Shown here piece after piece: positions 44,624-56,014 of a DNA stretch of 64,000 bases. Position 1 is the first letter of the stretch. The number at the start of each line of letters is the position of its first letter. The stretch comes from Pyxicephalus adspersus (lineage: Eukaryota; Chordata; Amphibia; Anura; Pyxicephalidae). Below the pieces are notes generated by a model. It did no database searches, was not told the origin of the DNA, and saw only the letters and a list, made by a program, of their open reading frames with translations. A program made the position numbers and the translations under genes. Location: assembly GCF_032062135.1 (NCBI RefSeq), contig NC_092860.1, forward strand, positions 2,293,611-2,357,610, written 5' to 3'.

Positions 44624-45826
44624 TTAACCTCCTTGCAGTTAAGCCCGACCTTCGCTCGGGCAAAAAAAAACTGCAAGGATGGTTAAGCCCGAGATTTTGT
44701 ACATCCTTACTTACCTGGTCCCCCTGTGCTCATCCAGCGTCGTCCTCCATCGATCATCGTCCGCCGATCTCTCCAGCGTCGGGTGCCTTCGTCGGGTGAC
44801 AGCAGGACCGGTAAGAAGCCGGCCGGCATCTTACCTGGACCCGCTGATCGTCCCACGTCGTCCTCGTTCCAGCGCCGGAAGATCTCTGCAGGGAGAAGCC
44901 GTCCGGCGGGAGAAAAAAAAAACCGGACGGCTCCTCCCTGCGTGCGTGATGACGTCGGCGCGTGTGCGGGAAATTCAAACTGAAACTCATTCATTCATTT
45001 TGTATTGGATTCAATACAAACTCCTGTATTGAATCCAATACAAAATGATTCAAATAAATACAAAGTATATAATTGGTAAATTCAAACTGTCATTTTGTAT
45101 TGGATTGGATACAAACTTGCGTATCCAATCCAATACAAAAAATAAAAAAAAAATAAAAGTAAATAACTTGGAAATTCAAATTTATATTTTGTATTTGATT
45201 GGATACAAACTTGCGTATCCAATCCAATACAAAATAATTCAAATAATTACAAAGTACATACCTGGTAAATTCAAACTGTCATTTTGTATTGGATTGGATA
45301 CAAACTCCAGCATCCAATCCAATACAAGAAAATAAAAAAAAATAAAATAACTAAAAAATATAATATATATATATATATAATATACTATAAAGTAAATAAC
45401 TTGGAAATTCAAATTCTTATTTTGTATTTGATTGGATACAAACTCCCGTATCCAATCAAATACAAAATAATTCAAAACAAACTCCAATAAATACAGAATC
45501 AAAGTTTTAAAAATTGCCACACTAGGGAGGTGTTTTAGAATAATATAGTACTTTACAATATACAGAGTTACTGCTTTTTCAGTATTTATGATTTGTTTAC
45601 ATTGCTGATTTTTGTGTTTTTCCTTTAATTTTATTAAAAGTAATTTTTTTTTTTTACATGATTGTGTGTTTCAAACATTTTTTATATTCATATTATCTAC
45701 TAGAACCCCTGTTCGGACATATTTCTGTAAGTTACAGGTCTACAATTTAAAAAAAAATTTCATGAAAAACAGTGGATCACTTTTGGTACAGAAATCTAGA
45801 CCTCAGTGTAACGCTTAGGTGGTTAA
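44624..45826 (+). mobile_element. piggyBac-like MITE, expanded, about 1.2 kb
   Basis: TTAA lies at both edges (44624-44627 and 45823-45826). The left end is CCTCCTTGCAGTTAAGCCCG, followed by a hairpin in which AGTTAAGCCCGA and CTCGGGC face each other. The right end in reverse is CCACCTAAGCGTTAC. The GC-rich part (44700-44980) has TTACCTGGTCCCCCTG, as at 4093, and the duplicated word CCAGCG. It then passes into five tandem palindromes (44997-45467) and an AT-rich 3' part. Frames of 78-117 codons in the GC-rich part occur in four frames on both strands, which marks them as composition artefacts. Confidence 0.8.
44997..45467. repeat. Tandem array of five palindromes, 94-95 bp period
   Basis: Five near-perfect palindromes lie at 44997-45046, 45092-45140, 45186-45235, 45281-45329 and 45419-45467. 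Each has TTTTGTATTGGATT-type sequence, a centre of about five bases (ACTCC, ACTTG and similar), and the mirrored AATCCAATACAAAA. The starts are 95, 94 and 95 bp apart; the last gap is 138 bp because an AT-run (45360-45390) has grown inside it. The spacer TTGGAAATTCAAA/TGGTAAATTCAAACTGTC repeats with them, so the unit is the spacer plus palindrome. The related element at 52677 has a single copy (52925-52977). Confidence 0.92.
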
Positions 45827-45921
45827 AGCAGTTTGATTGTTAACCTTATCACCAATCCTTGCTTTGTTCCCTTCCCATCTGTTCACATATAAAAAGTAAA
45901 TAAACAAGTATTCAAAATTTA

Positions 45922-46234
45922 GGCTACGTACACTCGTCAGATGATTCTTGTCTGATAATGGCCTCAGGGCTGATATCGGACGGGAATCTGTGTGTACAGC
46001 GTTCGTCATTCATCGTTCATGGATCCATCATCCATCATGGCGGATTGACGAACGATCGTAATGAAAGTGAAGGGGAGAGAGCAGCAGCGGGGTGGCGTTC
46101 CATCGTTCTCTCCTCTATACAGAATGGCGCTATATGTACAGCATTCATTCATGCATCGTGCAATCTTTTGTTGTTGTAAAGGATCGTGAAAAATCCTTTT
46201 TGCAATGACAATTATTGCACTTGTGTTTGCAGCC
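45922..46234. mobile_element. PIF/Harbinger-like MITE, copy 3
   Basis: The left end is GGCTACGTACACTCGTCAGA, preceded by TTA (45919-45921). The right end, in reverse complement, is GGCTGCAAACACAAGTGCAA, followed by TTT, a mutated duplication. Its interior is the reverse of copies 2 and 5: CATCATGGCGGATTGACGAA and GCATTCATTCATGCATCGTG face the other way. Confidence 0.8.
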
Positions 46235-47639
46235 TTTCTCTCACATAACCTTTTGCATCTTCTTCCAGGAGTGAAGATTGCACACGGTCACAGTGTGCAG
46301 TAAAATCTGACTAATTGCATAGGAAAGGATTATCTACAAATGTGCAAAAAAGTTGAGGCTTGGTTTCAGTGTTAAGCATAGGTAGCTGACTTCCCCAATC
46401 AGTTTCTTCCACTAGTATTACACGTAAGTCATGGGCCCTTTGTCATCAGAAAGTCTTCCATGTTTTCGTTTTAATATTTGTATTGGAGGATGTAAAGAGG
46501 AAAGATACAATCACAAAAAAACAAATAGATTGGTCAGTACAGTGGTATACCAGATACATAGTGTCTCAAACAGATTACTTATGGCACCATCTGGCAATTT
46601 TCAGAAAACAGATTACCTTTGCTTCATTGATCCAGTCCAGTAGAGTTAAATTCACAAAAGGATGAGCTAGAAGCCTTAGCACATACAGTAACGCATACGT
46701 TTGTTGGAATGTATGCACAATACTGTAACATTTGTAATAGTAGAGTACCAATGAAGGATTCCTACATCTCAATGTGTTGCCCACTCACTGGTTCTCTCCT
46801 AGGGAAGACTTGACTTCCATGTTTTAAGTGACCTAGCCTTTACAAAGTTTAGCTAGACTTGAGTACCGACTGATCTTGGCTATCATTATAAGGTTATGCA
46901 GTGGTGTTACCCTAACTGTTGGTTTGGCCTCAACCTTTTTTTGAAATGCTTGAATTCCCATTCCTCAGTTTAGAACTATTTAAGGACGTCAAGTTTCCAT
47001 TTATATAGAAATTGCATCTCTGTATACTAAACTAGCAGCTAAAGCACTTTAAAAAAAACAAACCCTCAACTCTTCACTGTGTCTGTAAGCATTGTGGTGA
47101 AGTTTCATTTTCAAAGTTCACAGCACACTTGTTGGAATTTTAGATCTTTCCTGATTACCTCATTTGTTTTTTGTTGCACCAGAAACATGGCAGCCTGTCA
47201 ATGTTCTAATGTAAGCACATAGGGGGTGTTTCTAAACTGCTAGAAACTGACGAAACCTGACTGTAGAGTCTGTTATAAAATATTAAAATATATAATGTGA
47301 CACAAAGCATCTAGAAATGCCAGGGGTGGGTTGTTTAAAGGCCCCTTTACTGCTTGTTAAGGATATCTAAATCATTTAGGGCCCACAATCTTGGCACAAT
47401 GCAATGTTAAAGCTCAACAATTGGACAATGTTTTAAAACAGTTTTCCGTCTTTGATAATAAAAATTCCTGATTTGCTAAAGAAGTAAAAACCTCTTCTGC
47501 ACTTCAGGTATAGTTGACACCCGTTTCCATTTGTCTAAATGAAAACCATTCTTTTGTTATTCCTCACCCCACTTATACTACTTATGTTCAAATCTTTGCT
47601 ACAATTCATCACGTCACCGGGGTAATTACACCATGTCTT
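46235..47639. other. Unrecognised sequence
   Basis: Frames of 60-70 codons around 46431-46784 overlap on both strands. No repeat family recognised. Confidence 0.45.
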
Positions 47640-47965
47640 TAGTTCCCCTTGATTTGCAGAGTGTGATTCACTCTAGATCCCTTCCTAGAGAACATTTGCA
47701 GAAAGCCATTCAATGATTGCATGTAAATGAGTGACCGTCAACAGAGTTGCATTTTTTGGCAAGATTTGATGATTCTGATGTTAGGGAGTCACACCGCTGA
47801 TAAAACTTTTTCCAGCACATCTCATTCACATTTGGGCTGAGGTCTGGAGGTGTGGCGATCATTCCATGTGTGAAATTTATGTCTCATCCATCCTCATCCT
47901 GAACTGTTCTATCACAATCCAAGCCTTGTGAATCTTGGCGTTGACATCTTGGAACGTGCCCTTGC
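47640..47965 (-). pseudogene. Tc1-type transposase fragment
   Basis: On the minus strand, NAKIH (codons at 47942-47928) is followed by a KAWIV segment, then HMEW, then PDLSPN (about 47847-47830). This follows the Tc1 pattern DNAKIH...HMDWP..SPDLNPIENLW around the second catalytic aspartate of the DDE core. Frameshifts and stops interrupt it, and the WP and NPIE parts are mutated. Neither terminal repeat nor the N-terminal DNA-binding part was found. It is long dead. Confidence 0.75.
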
Positions 47966-48870
47966 TACGATTCTAAAACCTGGCTTCTCAGTATAATCGG
48001 GTACTCAGGCTAATTTTTTTGGGCAACTTGTTTTGATCTACCTAATTTAAATGCCACATCCCAAATTGTTCAAAGAGAAAAGACAAACAATTAAAACAGT
48101 AAATGTGTTAAAGATTTTAAAGGCTTATATCGCCAAAACAAAAACAATACACAAAATGTGTATATAACTTAAAACAATAGAATCTAGAATAGAATCTAGA
48201 AGTTGAAACAAGTTTTTTTTAGAAAACCATGCACATTATATATATTACACATAGGGACAGAAAAAAATATATTAATAAAACAACTGTTCCTCCACCTAAT
48301 GAGGTTGCCACAGTTTTCCTCCAATTTCCTCCAATAATAATCTATTGGTCCATACATTTCTTTAGGTGAACACAACCTTTGGTTTCTCACGTGTTTCGCA
48401 GATATAGTTTCGCTTCATCAGGAGTTTTTTTTTTGTTTTTGGGGTGGAGGAAGCTCAATACTACAATAAAGACTTTTATGTGGGTGAAAATACGATAACA
48501 CAACCAGAGATTTAGTGTCCCACCTCAGGCAGAGGAGATCCGAGGGGCAGTTAAGGAGGTATTAGAATAGCTTAAACCAAGGATAACCACCAAATGACAC
48601 TAAGAGTCTGAAAACATGAAAGTTAAGACACTGCATGTGATGATGAGATGCTTGGGATTTCCTCACAGCTTCTGTATGCTAAGGCTACTTAATGCCACAG
48701 GGATGGAGACTTAGCTTAGTACTTACAAATGCTTCAGATTTTTTTGGGCACATCACATTGCCAAACCTAGAAATGACCAACAGAAGCAACTCAAGATCAT
48801 AACACTGCCCCATGGGCATAACAATTTTTTTTGGTGGTGTATATAATATACTATGCTATACTTTTCTAAT
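47966..48870. other. Unrecognised sequence with one CGTTTCGC core
   Basis: The core lies at 48388-48425. The rest is not recognised; repeated TCTAGAATAGAATCTAGAA at 48182-48200 is a short perfect inverted repeat. Confidence 0.45.
48388..48425 (+). repeat. CGTTTCGC...TTCATCAGG core
   Basis: CTCACGTGTTTCGCAGATA is followed by CGCTTCATCAGGAG. Confidence 0.6.
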
Positions 48871-49355
48871 CAAGGAGAGCTAAACCCAAAATAAAAAAAA
48901 ACACACTTACCTTTAATCCCCCAGATTAGCCTATCTGTCGGGAGGCTTCTTCCATAGGGTCCCGCGTTGTCCCTTATCCGTCTTCAGCCTGGCACAGAGG
49001 GAGCGCCAAGCGCCGACATCTTCTTCTCTCCTCTTCTGTGTTCTTCTTTCTGCGTCACCCAATCTTGCAGTGCGCAGATGTGAGATTGGGAAAAAAGATT
49101 GCTGATTTCACTGTGCATGATTGAGATCTGCATTTTTTTTTTGATGAAAGGGCTCCTTCTGCACTCAGTCAAGAGCCTCCCGGGATGCGTGACGTAGGTA
49201 TCTCATGAAGCTTTGCGCTCCCATTCTGTCTTGATTGCTGCGGCGTGGTGAATTTAAAAAAAAAAGGTGTTGCACATACAAAATTTTTACTTTAAATGAA
49301 AGGGTTGTCTACCCTTTTATGTAAAATAAAAATCTTGAGTTTAGGTCCGCTTTAA
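48871..49355 (+). mobile_element. TTAAAGCGGA-ended MITE, longer copy
   Basis: The right end is GAGTTTAGGTCCGCTTTAA; the left end (GAGAGCTAAACCC) is diverged. GCCTCCCGGGATGCGTGACG (about 49178) matches the copies at 43458 and, in reverse, 53360. GGTGTTGCACATACAAAATT and GGGTTGTCTACCCTTTTATG near the right end are the uninterrupted form of the sequence that is split by an insertion at 52677. The minus-strand frame at 48984-49172 belongs to the repeat. Confidence 0.8.
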
Positions 49356-52300
49356 TAAGAGAACTAAAAACTTTACTGGTACTTGGAACAGAAACTTTAG
49401 TATTTTATTTAATCCTTTGAAGTTGCAGAAATTAAGTTTGTTGAAATCTGAATTTTATGCCAGGTACAAGTACAACCATTTCACTCTGCATTAGTGTAAA
49501 ATTGAAAGCCATTCAGCATTCAATCATTTCATTAACATTGCGAGGAACTGGTTCATTTTAGCCTGTAAAACACCTTGTAAGTCTCTTAGCAGCAACAATT
49601 AATCATGTTAAACTGCACAGAGGTTTATGTGATGTCTGGGTGAGACCACCAGTCATTGACGCTGGAGTAAAATTATTTCCTCTGGGTGAAAAGCTGAATT
49701 TTCCTAATTAGGCCACTTAGTTATCAAACCACGTTTTTGCAGTAGCTACTCAGTAGCAAATTGACGGTGGGAGAAAAACGTATTAAATGAAAATAGATTG
49801 ACTGTAAAGGCTTTATTATTAATGAAAATACATAAATAAAGTAAGAATTGGAAAGAGAGAGAAAAAATAGAATTTAAAACATTTTAAGTAATGTACAGAT
49901 CATTCTTGTACAATGCAACGGCTATTAACAGCTTTTTCCTAGCTTTTCATTTTTAAATTGCTGTTGCTGATCAAAAACAAAAAAAGACAAAAATGATAAC
50001 CAGCTAATGATCATCACATATCATTAATTTATGTCTTTAAGATGTTTGAAAATCACTAGAAAACTGCCATGTGTATGGCCCCGATGGATTTACAAGCCTA
50101 CAAGTTTTTAGGAGCAGCCGGACCATTAGTTTTAAAGCTTTTATTTTTCTTTTGTTACCTGATAATTCAGCACAATACTAATTTGCTTTTCCTGGGTGGT
50201 TATGCTCTCTCACTTTACTGTATCTGTAGTGGAAGCCATGGATATCACCCATGCTCATTGGCTGCAGGACATATTCTATAATCCTATCCAGCTGTTACAA
50301 GGTGCTGGGGATGCTAAAATGGAACAGATTGCATATGGCTAAAGGGAGGCTGGGGATGCTGCATGCTGCTAAACAGAGGAGCTGTGAGCAAAATCCTTAT
50401 TTTCCTGCTGTAAACCCCTTTGGGTTTTATCATCATTATCATCATTCATTCATCATTAAATGAAGGATATCTGTAGAATCCACACTTCTTTATTTGCTCT
50501 TTTCAATGTAATTAAGAGAAACAGCAATAAAGTTAAATTTAAGATCAGGCTCTATTTCATGGATTGAGGTACTGGCCATAGACATATTTAATAAAATCTT
50601 TTTTGTTTCTTTGCATGTTTTCAGTCATGTACATTATCTACCACAGGCCAGAACCCCTACCAGAGCCACTACAATTTACAGTGTTGCAATAGACTGAGGA
50701 AATGCTTCCACATGGCTGTAGCAGAGAAATGACTTTGTTCACCCTAGGCATGTCGGTCTTAGTAGTTGGGCATCTTCTTCGGCAAAGCCTGTATTCCCGA
50801 TGTGTCAAAATATAAACGACTACTAAGTTACAAAGCTCCATGTTGAAAACCTAAGATAATAAAGTGAGAAGCAAAGAATATACATCGCCTAAAGCCGAAC
50901 TCTAGGAAAGTGCAAAAGTTACCCTTGCAGTTGGTCTACCCCCACACTACATGGTTTAAATACTTTAATTGTAGGGTAAACATAAAAGCACTTTACTTAT
51001 TTTTTTTCTCCCTTTCCCAGAGTCTAATGCATTTCACTTTTACACAACCACTTCTTATTGTGCACAGGTCCTCGGCCTCAGCCATTAGCCCTCACTTACA
51101 ATGCAGCAATTACAATACTAACGGTGCTAGCAACTGACCGGCTGCCTTACAGGAGAGGCTTTAGGGGGCCCGTCACACAGAGCAGCCTGTGGGAATGTTG
51201 GAATTTGCTTCTTGTGTTACCCCTAAACCTAAACAAGCCTTTAGTAGTAATATTTGTATTTTTCTGGATTGTGATCACTCAGTGACCTTGTTTTAGGACA
51301 TTATTTAGTGTCCCTATTGAAGAATAATCCTCATGGTAGTATAGTAGTAATGGAATCTGCTAATAAGGAGAACCTCAGGTGTCTGCACCTTATACATATT
51401 ACTAGCTTAAATATATTTTTTACTCACAGGTATAAATTGGGGGCCCATTGGTATGTATACGGTGCTTTGTGGTAATGAGCAAGAAAATGCAGCGTGCTTT
51501 ACCAGACAGGAGTATATGTGATGTGTCGCCACGCCATTCATAATAAACGCACACATTGGCATTGCGATGCTTGTAACAAAATGGCACACAAATGCAGCTA
51601 GCCAGATCCACGCATGGATTTTAGGGCACCAATTTCAGCACTTAATGATAATAAAGTCAACAAGGATCTTTGGAGATTGATCGTGTCACGATTGCTAATA
51701 GACCTGTTATTAGAATTAATTGCATTGGTGCTGACGTTCTTCTCATTTCTTTAGTATGCTCATGCCGAGTTGAGAATACATAAACACAGGGCATAAACAT
51801 CAATTACAGAATCAGAAAATGTATTAGTTGGTCCATAAAGATTTTATCCATTATACCATGCTAAACCGACATCCAGACATTATGCTTTTTACAAGTGTAT
51901 TATTTTAGGATTTACAAACTTTTCCAGACTTTTTTCTTTAATCCAGCATTAATAAGTCCTAAAGAATGTTGCCATTTGTAACCCCAGAAAATAAACTTTA
52001 ACTTTGACTGTCAAACGTAGCCTGACATTTTTCTGTAGAAATCGTTCGTGCTTGGTGAAGCGGCATGGAGCGGTGGTGACATATACTTTATTGTATAAAA
52101 AGTCAGATCCCTTTAGGTTTAATAAACATGATTATTTTGTTGCAGTATAATTTTGTGTACCTTGCTTCACCTACACCATAGGCAGCTGCCCGCCGCTAGT
52201 TACATAGGATTGTGCTTTGCTACCTCTAATAAAAAATCTGGAAATGTTGGAGAATTCTAGTCCTGTAAATAACCATTTAGCATCGTGAGCGGCTCTGAAC

Positions 52301-52617
52301 AGTCACCAGGCAACAAGCATCCCTCGCTCTCCGCTCTCCGCACTCCTTTCCTTTCATTGTAGAGTCAGAAGACCCACTGGATGCCATGGAGAGATTCCCT
52401 GTAACTGTGTGAAATATTACACCTGCAATGCCTGTGCACGCTGGCCGAACATTGTGTGTGAATGCAGAAAAAAGAGAATTTTCATCAATAATTAATGGCA
52501 GAATGAACAAACAGCTGTGTTGTGGTTTGTCTGCAGTTCAGCTTTACATAGAGAGCTTAATTCTTGTTTATGGTTACTTTGACTTCAAACAGCTAAATAC
52601 ATTTTGATATGTTTATG
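49356..52617. other. Long unrecognised stretch
   Basis: More than 3 kb with few recognisable repeats. TAAAGCCGAACTCTAGG near 50891 resembles a TTAAAGC-type end, but no partner end was identified. Around 52270-52560 the sequence is less AT-rich and has AACAAACAGCTGTGTTGTGG (an E-box and a RUNX-like word). That is at most a hint of a regulatory element. Confidence 0.4.
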
Positions 52618-53525
52618 TTAAAACAGACCTAAACTCAGATCTTTTACTTTACATAGAAGGATAGACAACCTTTTTATTTACCCCCATAGCGTCCTGCTTC
52701 TGTTCGTTTTTTCATGCAAAAAGCGTTACATTGTTTTGCATGGAAATTTATTTTTATAGCCTTAGGCATAACTCACCGAAATATGTCCAATATTTAATAA
52801 ATGTAATAATAAACTTTAAATAAAAAAACACACAAATCTGTTAAAAAAATACAGAAACCTGTAATATAACTGTACAGTAGTTTATATAATATAATAATGA
52901 TATATATATATTATATAAAGATTTGCTTGTATTGGACTCAATACAACTATCTTGTATTGAATCCAATACAAAATTATTAGAATGTCCCGCCGCACAGACG
53001 CATGAACTGACGTCACCAGGAAACCCCGGAGAATGTCTTTGCATTTGCCGACTGAAGATCAGAGGAAGAAGATGAGTCCCAAGGACCTGCAGGGACCAGC
53101 AAGACGCCGGGGGACTCCAAGGGAACAAGGTAAGTGAGGCTTTTTTATGTTTTCACCTACCCCGAGTGTGACTCAGGATTACCACTCTTAGCATGTAAAA
53201 TCCACCCCGAATCACACTCGGGATTACCTATAGGGGGGTTAAAGTAAAAAGTTTGTTTGTGTTTTTTTTAAGTGCAACACCTTTAAAAGGGGATTTGCAC
53301 TTAAAAAAAAAAAAAACACAAACTAGGCGATTAAGAATGAATGGGAGCACAGGGCCTCCCGTTATAACTACGTCACGCATCCCATGAGGCTCTTGACTGC
53401 TCCTTCTGCGCATGCCCGGAGCCCTTTCATCAATAGAAAAGAAATTGCCGATCCCACGCATGAGCAGTGATTTTTTGCAGGACCTCTGCTTCTGCTTTAT
53501 TGTTTTTATGGATCTAAGCTTCATT
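52618..53525 (-). mobile_element. TTAAAGCGGA-ended MITE split by a nested insertion
   Basis: The left edge, TTAAAACAGACCTAAACTCA, is the right end of this family in reverse. The sequence runs to AGGATAGACAACC (about 52659-52671), is interrupted by the piggyBac-like MITE at 52677-53242, then resumes AAGTAAAAAGTTTG, AAGTGCAACACC, and ACTACGTCACGCATCCCATG (about 53350-53370), all as in 48871-49355 read backwards. The far end near 53525 is eroded. The frame at 53228-53524 on the minus strand is in this repeat. Confidence 0.82.
52677..53242 (-). mobile_element. piggyBac-like MITE nested in another MITE
   Basis: It is bounded by TTTA (52677-52680, mutated TTAA) and TTAA (53239-53242). On the minus strand it starts TTAACCCCCCTATAGGTAAT, has TCCCGAGTGTGATTCGGGG, a TTACCTTGTTCCCTTGG motif like 4093, one copy of the GTATTGGATTCAATACAAG palindrome (52925-52977), and the TTCCATGCAAAACAATGTAA word near its end. 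The uninterrupted host sequence at 49280-49300 shows that one TTAA was duplicated, as expected for piggyBac. The 95-codon minus-strand frame at 52841-53128 lies within it. Confidence 0.87.
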
Positions 53526-53910
53526 CCCCTTTTCTACATGTTCTTGAATAAAAATCATCAGGAGCATCTTTGACATAAATCAAAGAATTTCCTTTACTAA
53601 AATTGCTCTCCTTTCCAAAAAAAAACAAAAAACAATCTTTTTCAAGAATATACGTGATCTCGTTGATACTGATTTACTAACCTTTGTGGGAAATAGATGA
53701 TTCTGGACTGGGCAAAACAGTTAGTAATGGCGGTGTGCTAAAAGGAGTTAAACACACAATTGACGTTTTCTGTTCCCAGTGACACCTCCTTAAGTTGTTT
53801 TCAATTACTAAACACTGGTAAAACTCACAGCAAATGTCATAGTTGTAAATAACGGAGGTGGTTTCATAGTGTTTACTTTTAATTCAAAATGCAACATATA
53901 TTCTGAATAA
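53526..53910. other. Unrecognised sequence
   Basis: Nothing recognised. Confidence 0.45.
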
Positions 53911-54168
53911 GGCTGGGTACACACGTCAGACTTTTGTCTGAAACATGCACGAACGAGCCCTTTACATAAAGCACCCTTCTCCTTGTTGGAGAGTGGCACC
54001 CCACTGTGCTCTCTCCACTTTACTTGTATTGCAGTTGTTTGTTGTTCCAAAATCCACTAGGACGGATCCATGAACGACGTCGGACAAGCTCTATACACAC
54101 GGCAGATTCTTGTCTGATACTAGCCCTAAAAGCGATAATTGAGAATCATCTGATGTGTGTAAGTAGCC
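53911..54168. mobile_element. PIF/Harbinger-like MITE, copy 4
   Basis: The left end is GGCTGGGTACACACGTCAGA, after TAA (53908-53910). The right end in reverse is GGCTACTTACACACATCAGA, followed by TGT. A CTATACACACGGCAGATTCT segment near 54091 matches copies 2 and 5. It is the shortest copy and the most diverged in the middle. Confidence 0.8.
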
Positions 54169-55540
54169 TGTCAGGAATTCCTCTATAAACTATCCTGCAC
54201 AAAATCTTCACTGAATAAGTATGTGGTGCACAACAGGGGGGTCACGATACAATACCAAAAGGCAAACATGTCACCACTCACAAACCTATTTGTGAGTGCT
54301 GACATTTGGACTATTTGAACCCTACCTATTGCTTATGAGCTGTTTGCCGAAATACTCAATAGAAAGATATATTTCATAGGCACCTAAATTTACCAGTCAA
54401 TGTATCCAAGCAAAGATCAGCAGCATTCATCAGCGTAGAGCATTGTGAGCGATAAAAATGAAGTGTAGATTGATTTCTGCAGCAACAGCCCATACACGTT
54501 CTTATATTGTTCATTACATGGACAGCAGATATTATTGGCAACATGAAAGCTATTTAATAATGGCAGTATATAATACGTACAGGTCAGCGTCCATGAAACA
54601 GAAGGTTGCTTATGATGAATAACAGATTGAATTTAAAGAGTTAGATCTTATAGGAACGTTCAAACTGATTGACATGCATCCTGAAATCATAAATGGTTTT
54701 AAAAATAAGTTATGTTACACAAAATACATATACATAAGGAAAACATGGAAATACAAATATCATTGTCCTTGGCACAAAAGAACTCAAAAAGACAAATTGC
54801 TAAATTTACTGCTGAAATATGGAAGCCTTAACAGTTTGAAAAGTTAAAGGTCAAATCTTTGCCAAGATCTGAGCTCACTTTTCTTTCCTTCAAATAATGC
54901 GATATAGTTGGGACATAGATTGATACATTATTCATCCCATTTTTTGTGAGCCCAAGCTGCCAGGGATACATCTTCTCTATCCTCCATTCACACTTTTGTT
55001 GGAATTCGTTCTATCCCCAGGCTGCTAGTTCCTCACAAACCAGTATTGGTTGTGTTCCACTAAAATATTGATTCTACTTTCACTTTACTTACCTCCAGTT
55101 CTCTCAGAATATTTGTGCCTAAGGATTATTTTTTTTTCATTACCACAGCTGCAAATGTTGCTGAATGACATTGGGAGCTCACTGATTCCCTTTGTGTTTG
55201 GTATTGCTCTTTAAGCATTGGCCTCTTCTTCTTATTGAATATTTATCATTCCACATTGATAATCTCTTTGGTAAAAGCACCGGGGAGTAATTGTCTCAAA
55301 TAAAATAATCTTCTTGAAATGACATGGGTCCTTACTGGAATAATACACACAGTTTTTTAATTGAATAAAATCCTCTTGACCTTTTCCTATAAAAATATGT
55401 CATTGAACTTTTTGCTCTCAATAAAATAAACAAGTGCTATGAATAGATCTGCCATAGTGACATTTAAAGGGATTGTGCAGGCAAATACAGGAATGGTCTC
55501 AGCACACTTCTGAGGGTATTAAGACCTAAGATACTTTATT
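54169..55540. other. Unrecognised sequence
   Basis: No repeat family or coding signal recognised. Confidence 0.45.
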
Positions 55541-55611
55541 TATCTCACCCAGGATTTCCAAAGACTCTGTCTTCTCAAGTCTTGGAGAACTTTAATAAAT
55601 CAGCCCCCCAA
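55541..55611. mobile_element. Palindromic MITE (family d), remnant
   Basis: CACCCAGGATTTCCAAAGAC and CTTGGAGAACTTTAATAAAT, then CAGCCCCCC, match the right arm of the family. The rest is lost. Confidence 0.55.
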
Positions 55612-56014
55612 TTGAAACATGTCGGCAAAATGTAGTGAATAAAGACACATATATAGCTATATACAGTACAGTGTGTTCACTCGATATATTAGCTAGGATG
55701 ATAAATTAAAATGTTGCCTTTAGTATATTTGTTTAGTCTAGAGTGTGTAAAATCACTGCCAAGATTTAAGTTCTGTCTGTGAATGATGTCCCCCGTTTCT
55801 GTCCTATGGACCATTGTGTAGAAAACAATGGTCCATAGGACAGAAAGTGGGAAGGACAGAAGTGGGAAGAATGTGGAGCATAAAGAAAATTGGTATTTTA
55901 TCTTTATCCACTCCATCATTGGGCAGGAGATAAAGGAAATCTAACCTAAAACGACATAAAGAAATACCAACAGCAGTAAAAACAATATCTAACCTTCCTT
56001 CCCACTCTGTGAAG
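55612..56014. other. Unrecognised sequence with an inverted repeat
   Basis: GTCCTATGGACCATTGT (55801-55817) is followed 8 bp on by ACAATGGTCCATAGGAC (near 55826-55842), a perfect inverted repeat that would form a tight hairpin. It explains overlapping frames on the minus strand here. Confidence 0.6.

Noticed and set aside
44679..45032. 117-codon frame and four overlapping frames of 78-95 codons
   Set aside because: All are in the GC-rich part of the piggyBac-like MITE, where low stop-codon density opens several frames at once on both strands.
44997..45467. CRISPR-like array, because of regular repeats and spacers
   Set aside because: The spacers are themselves repeated, the repeats are long palindromes inside a MITE, and the host is a vertebrate.
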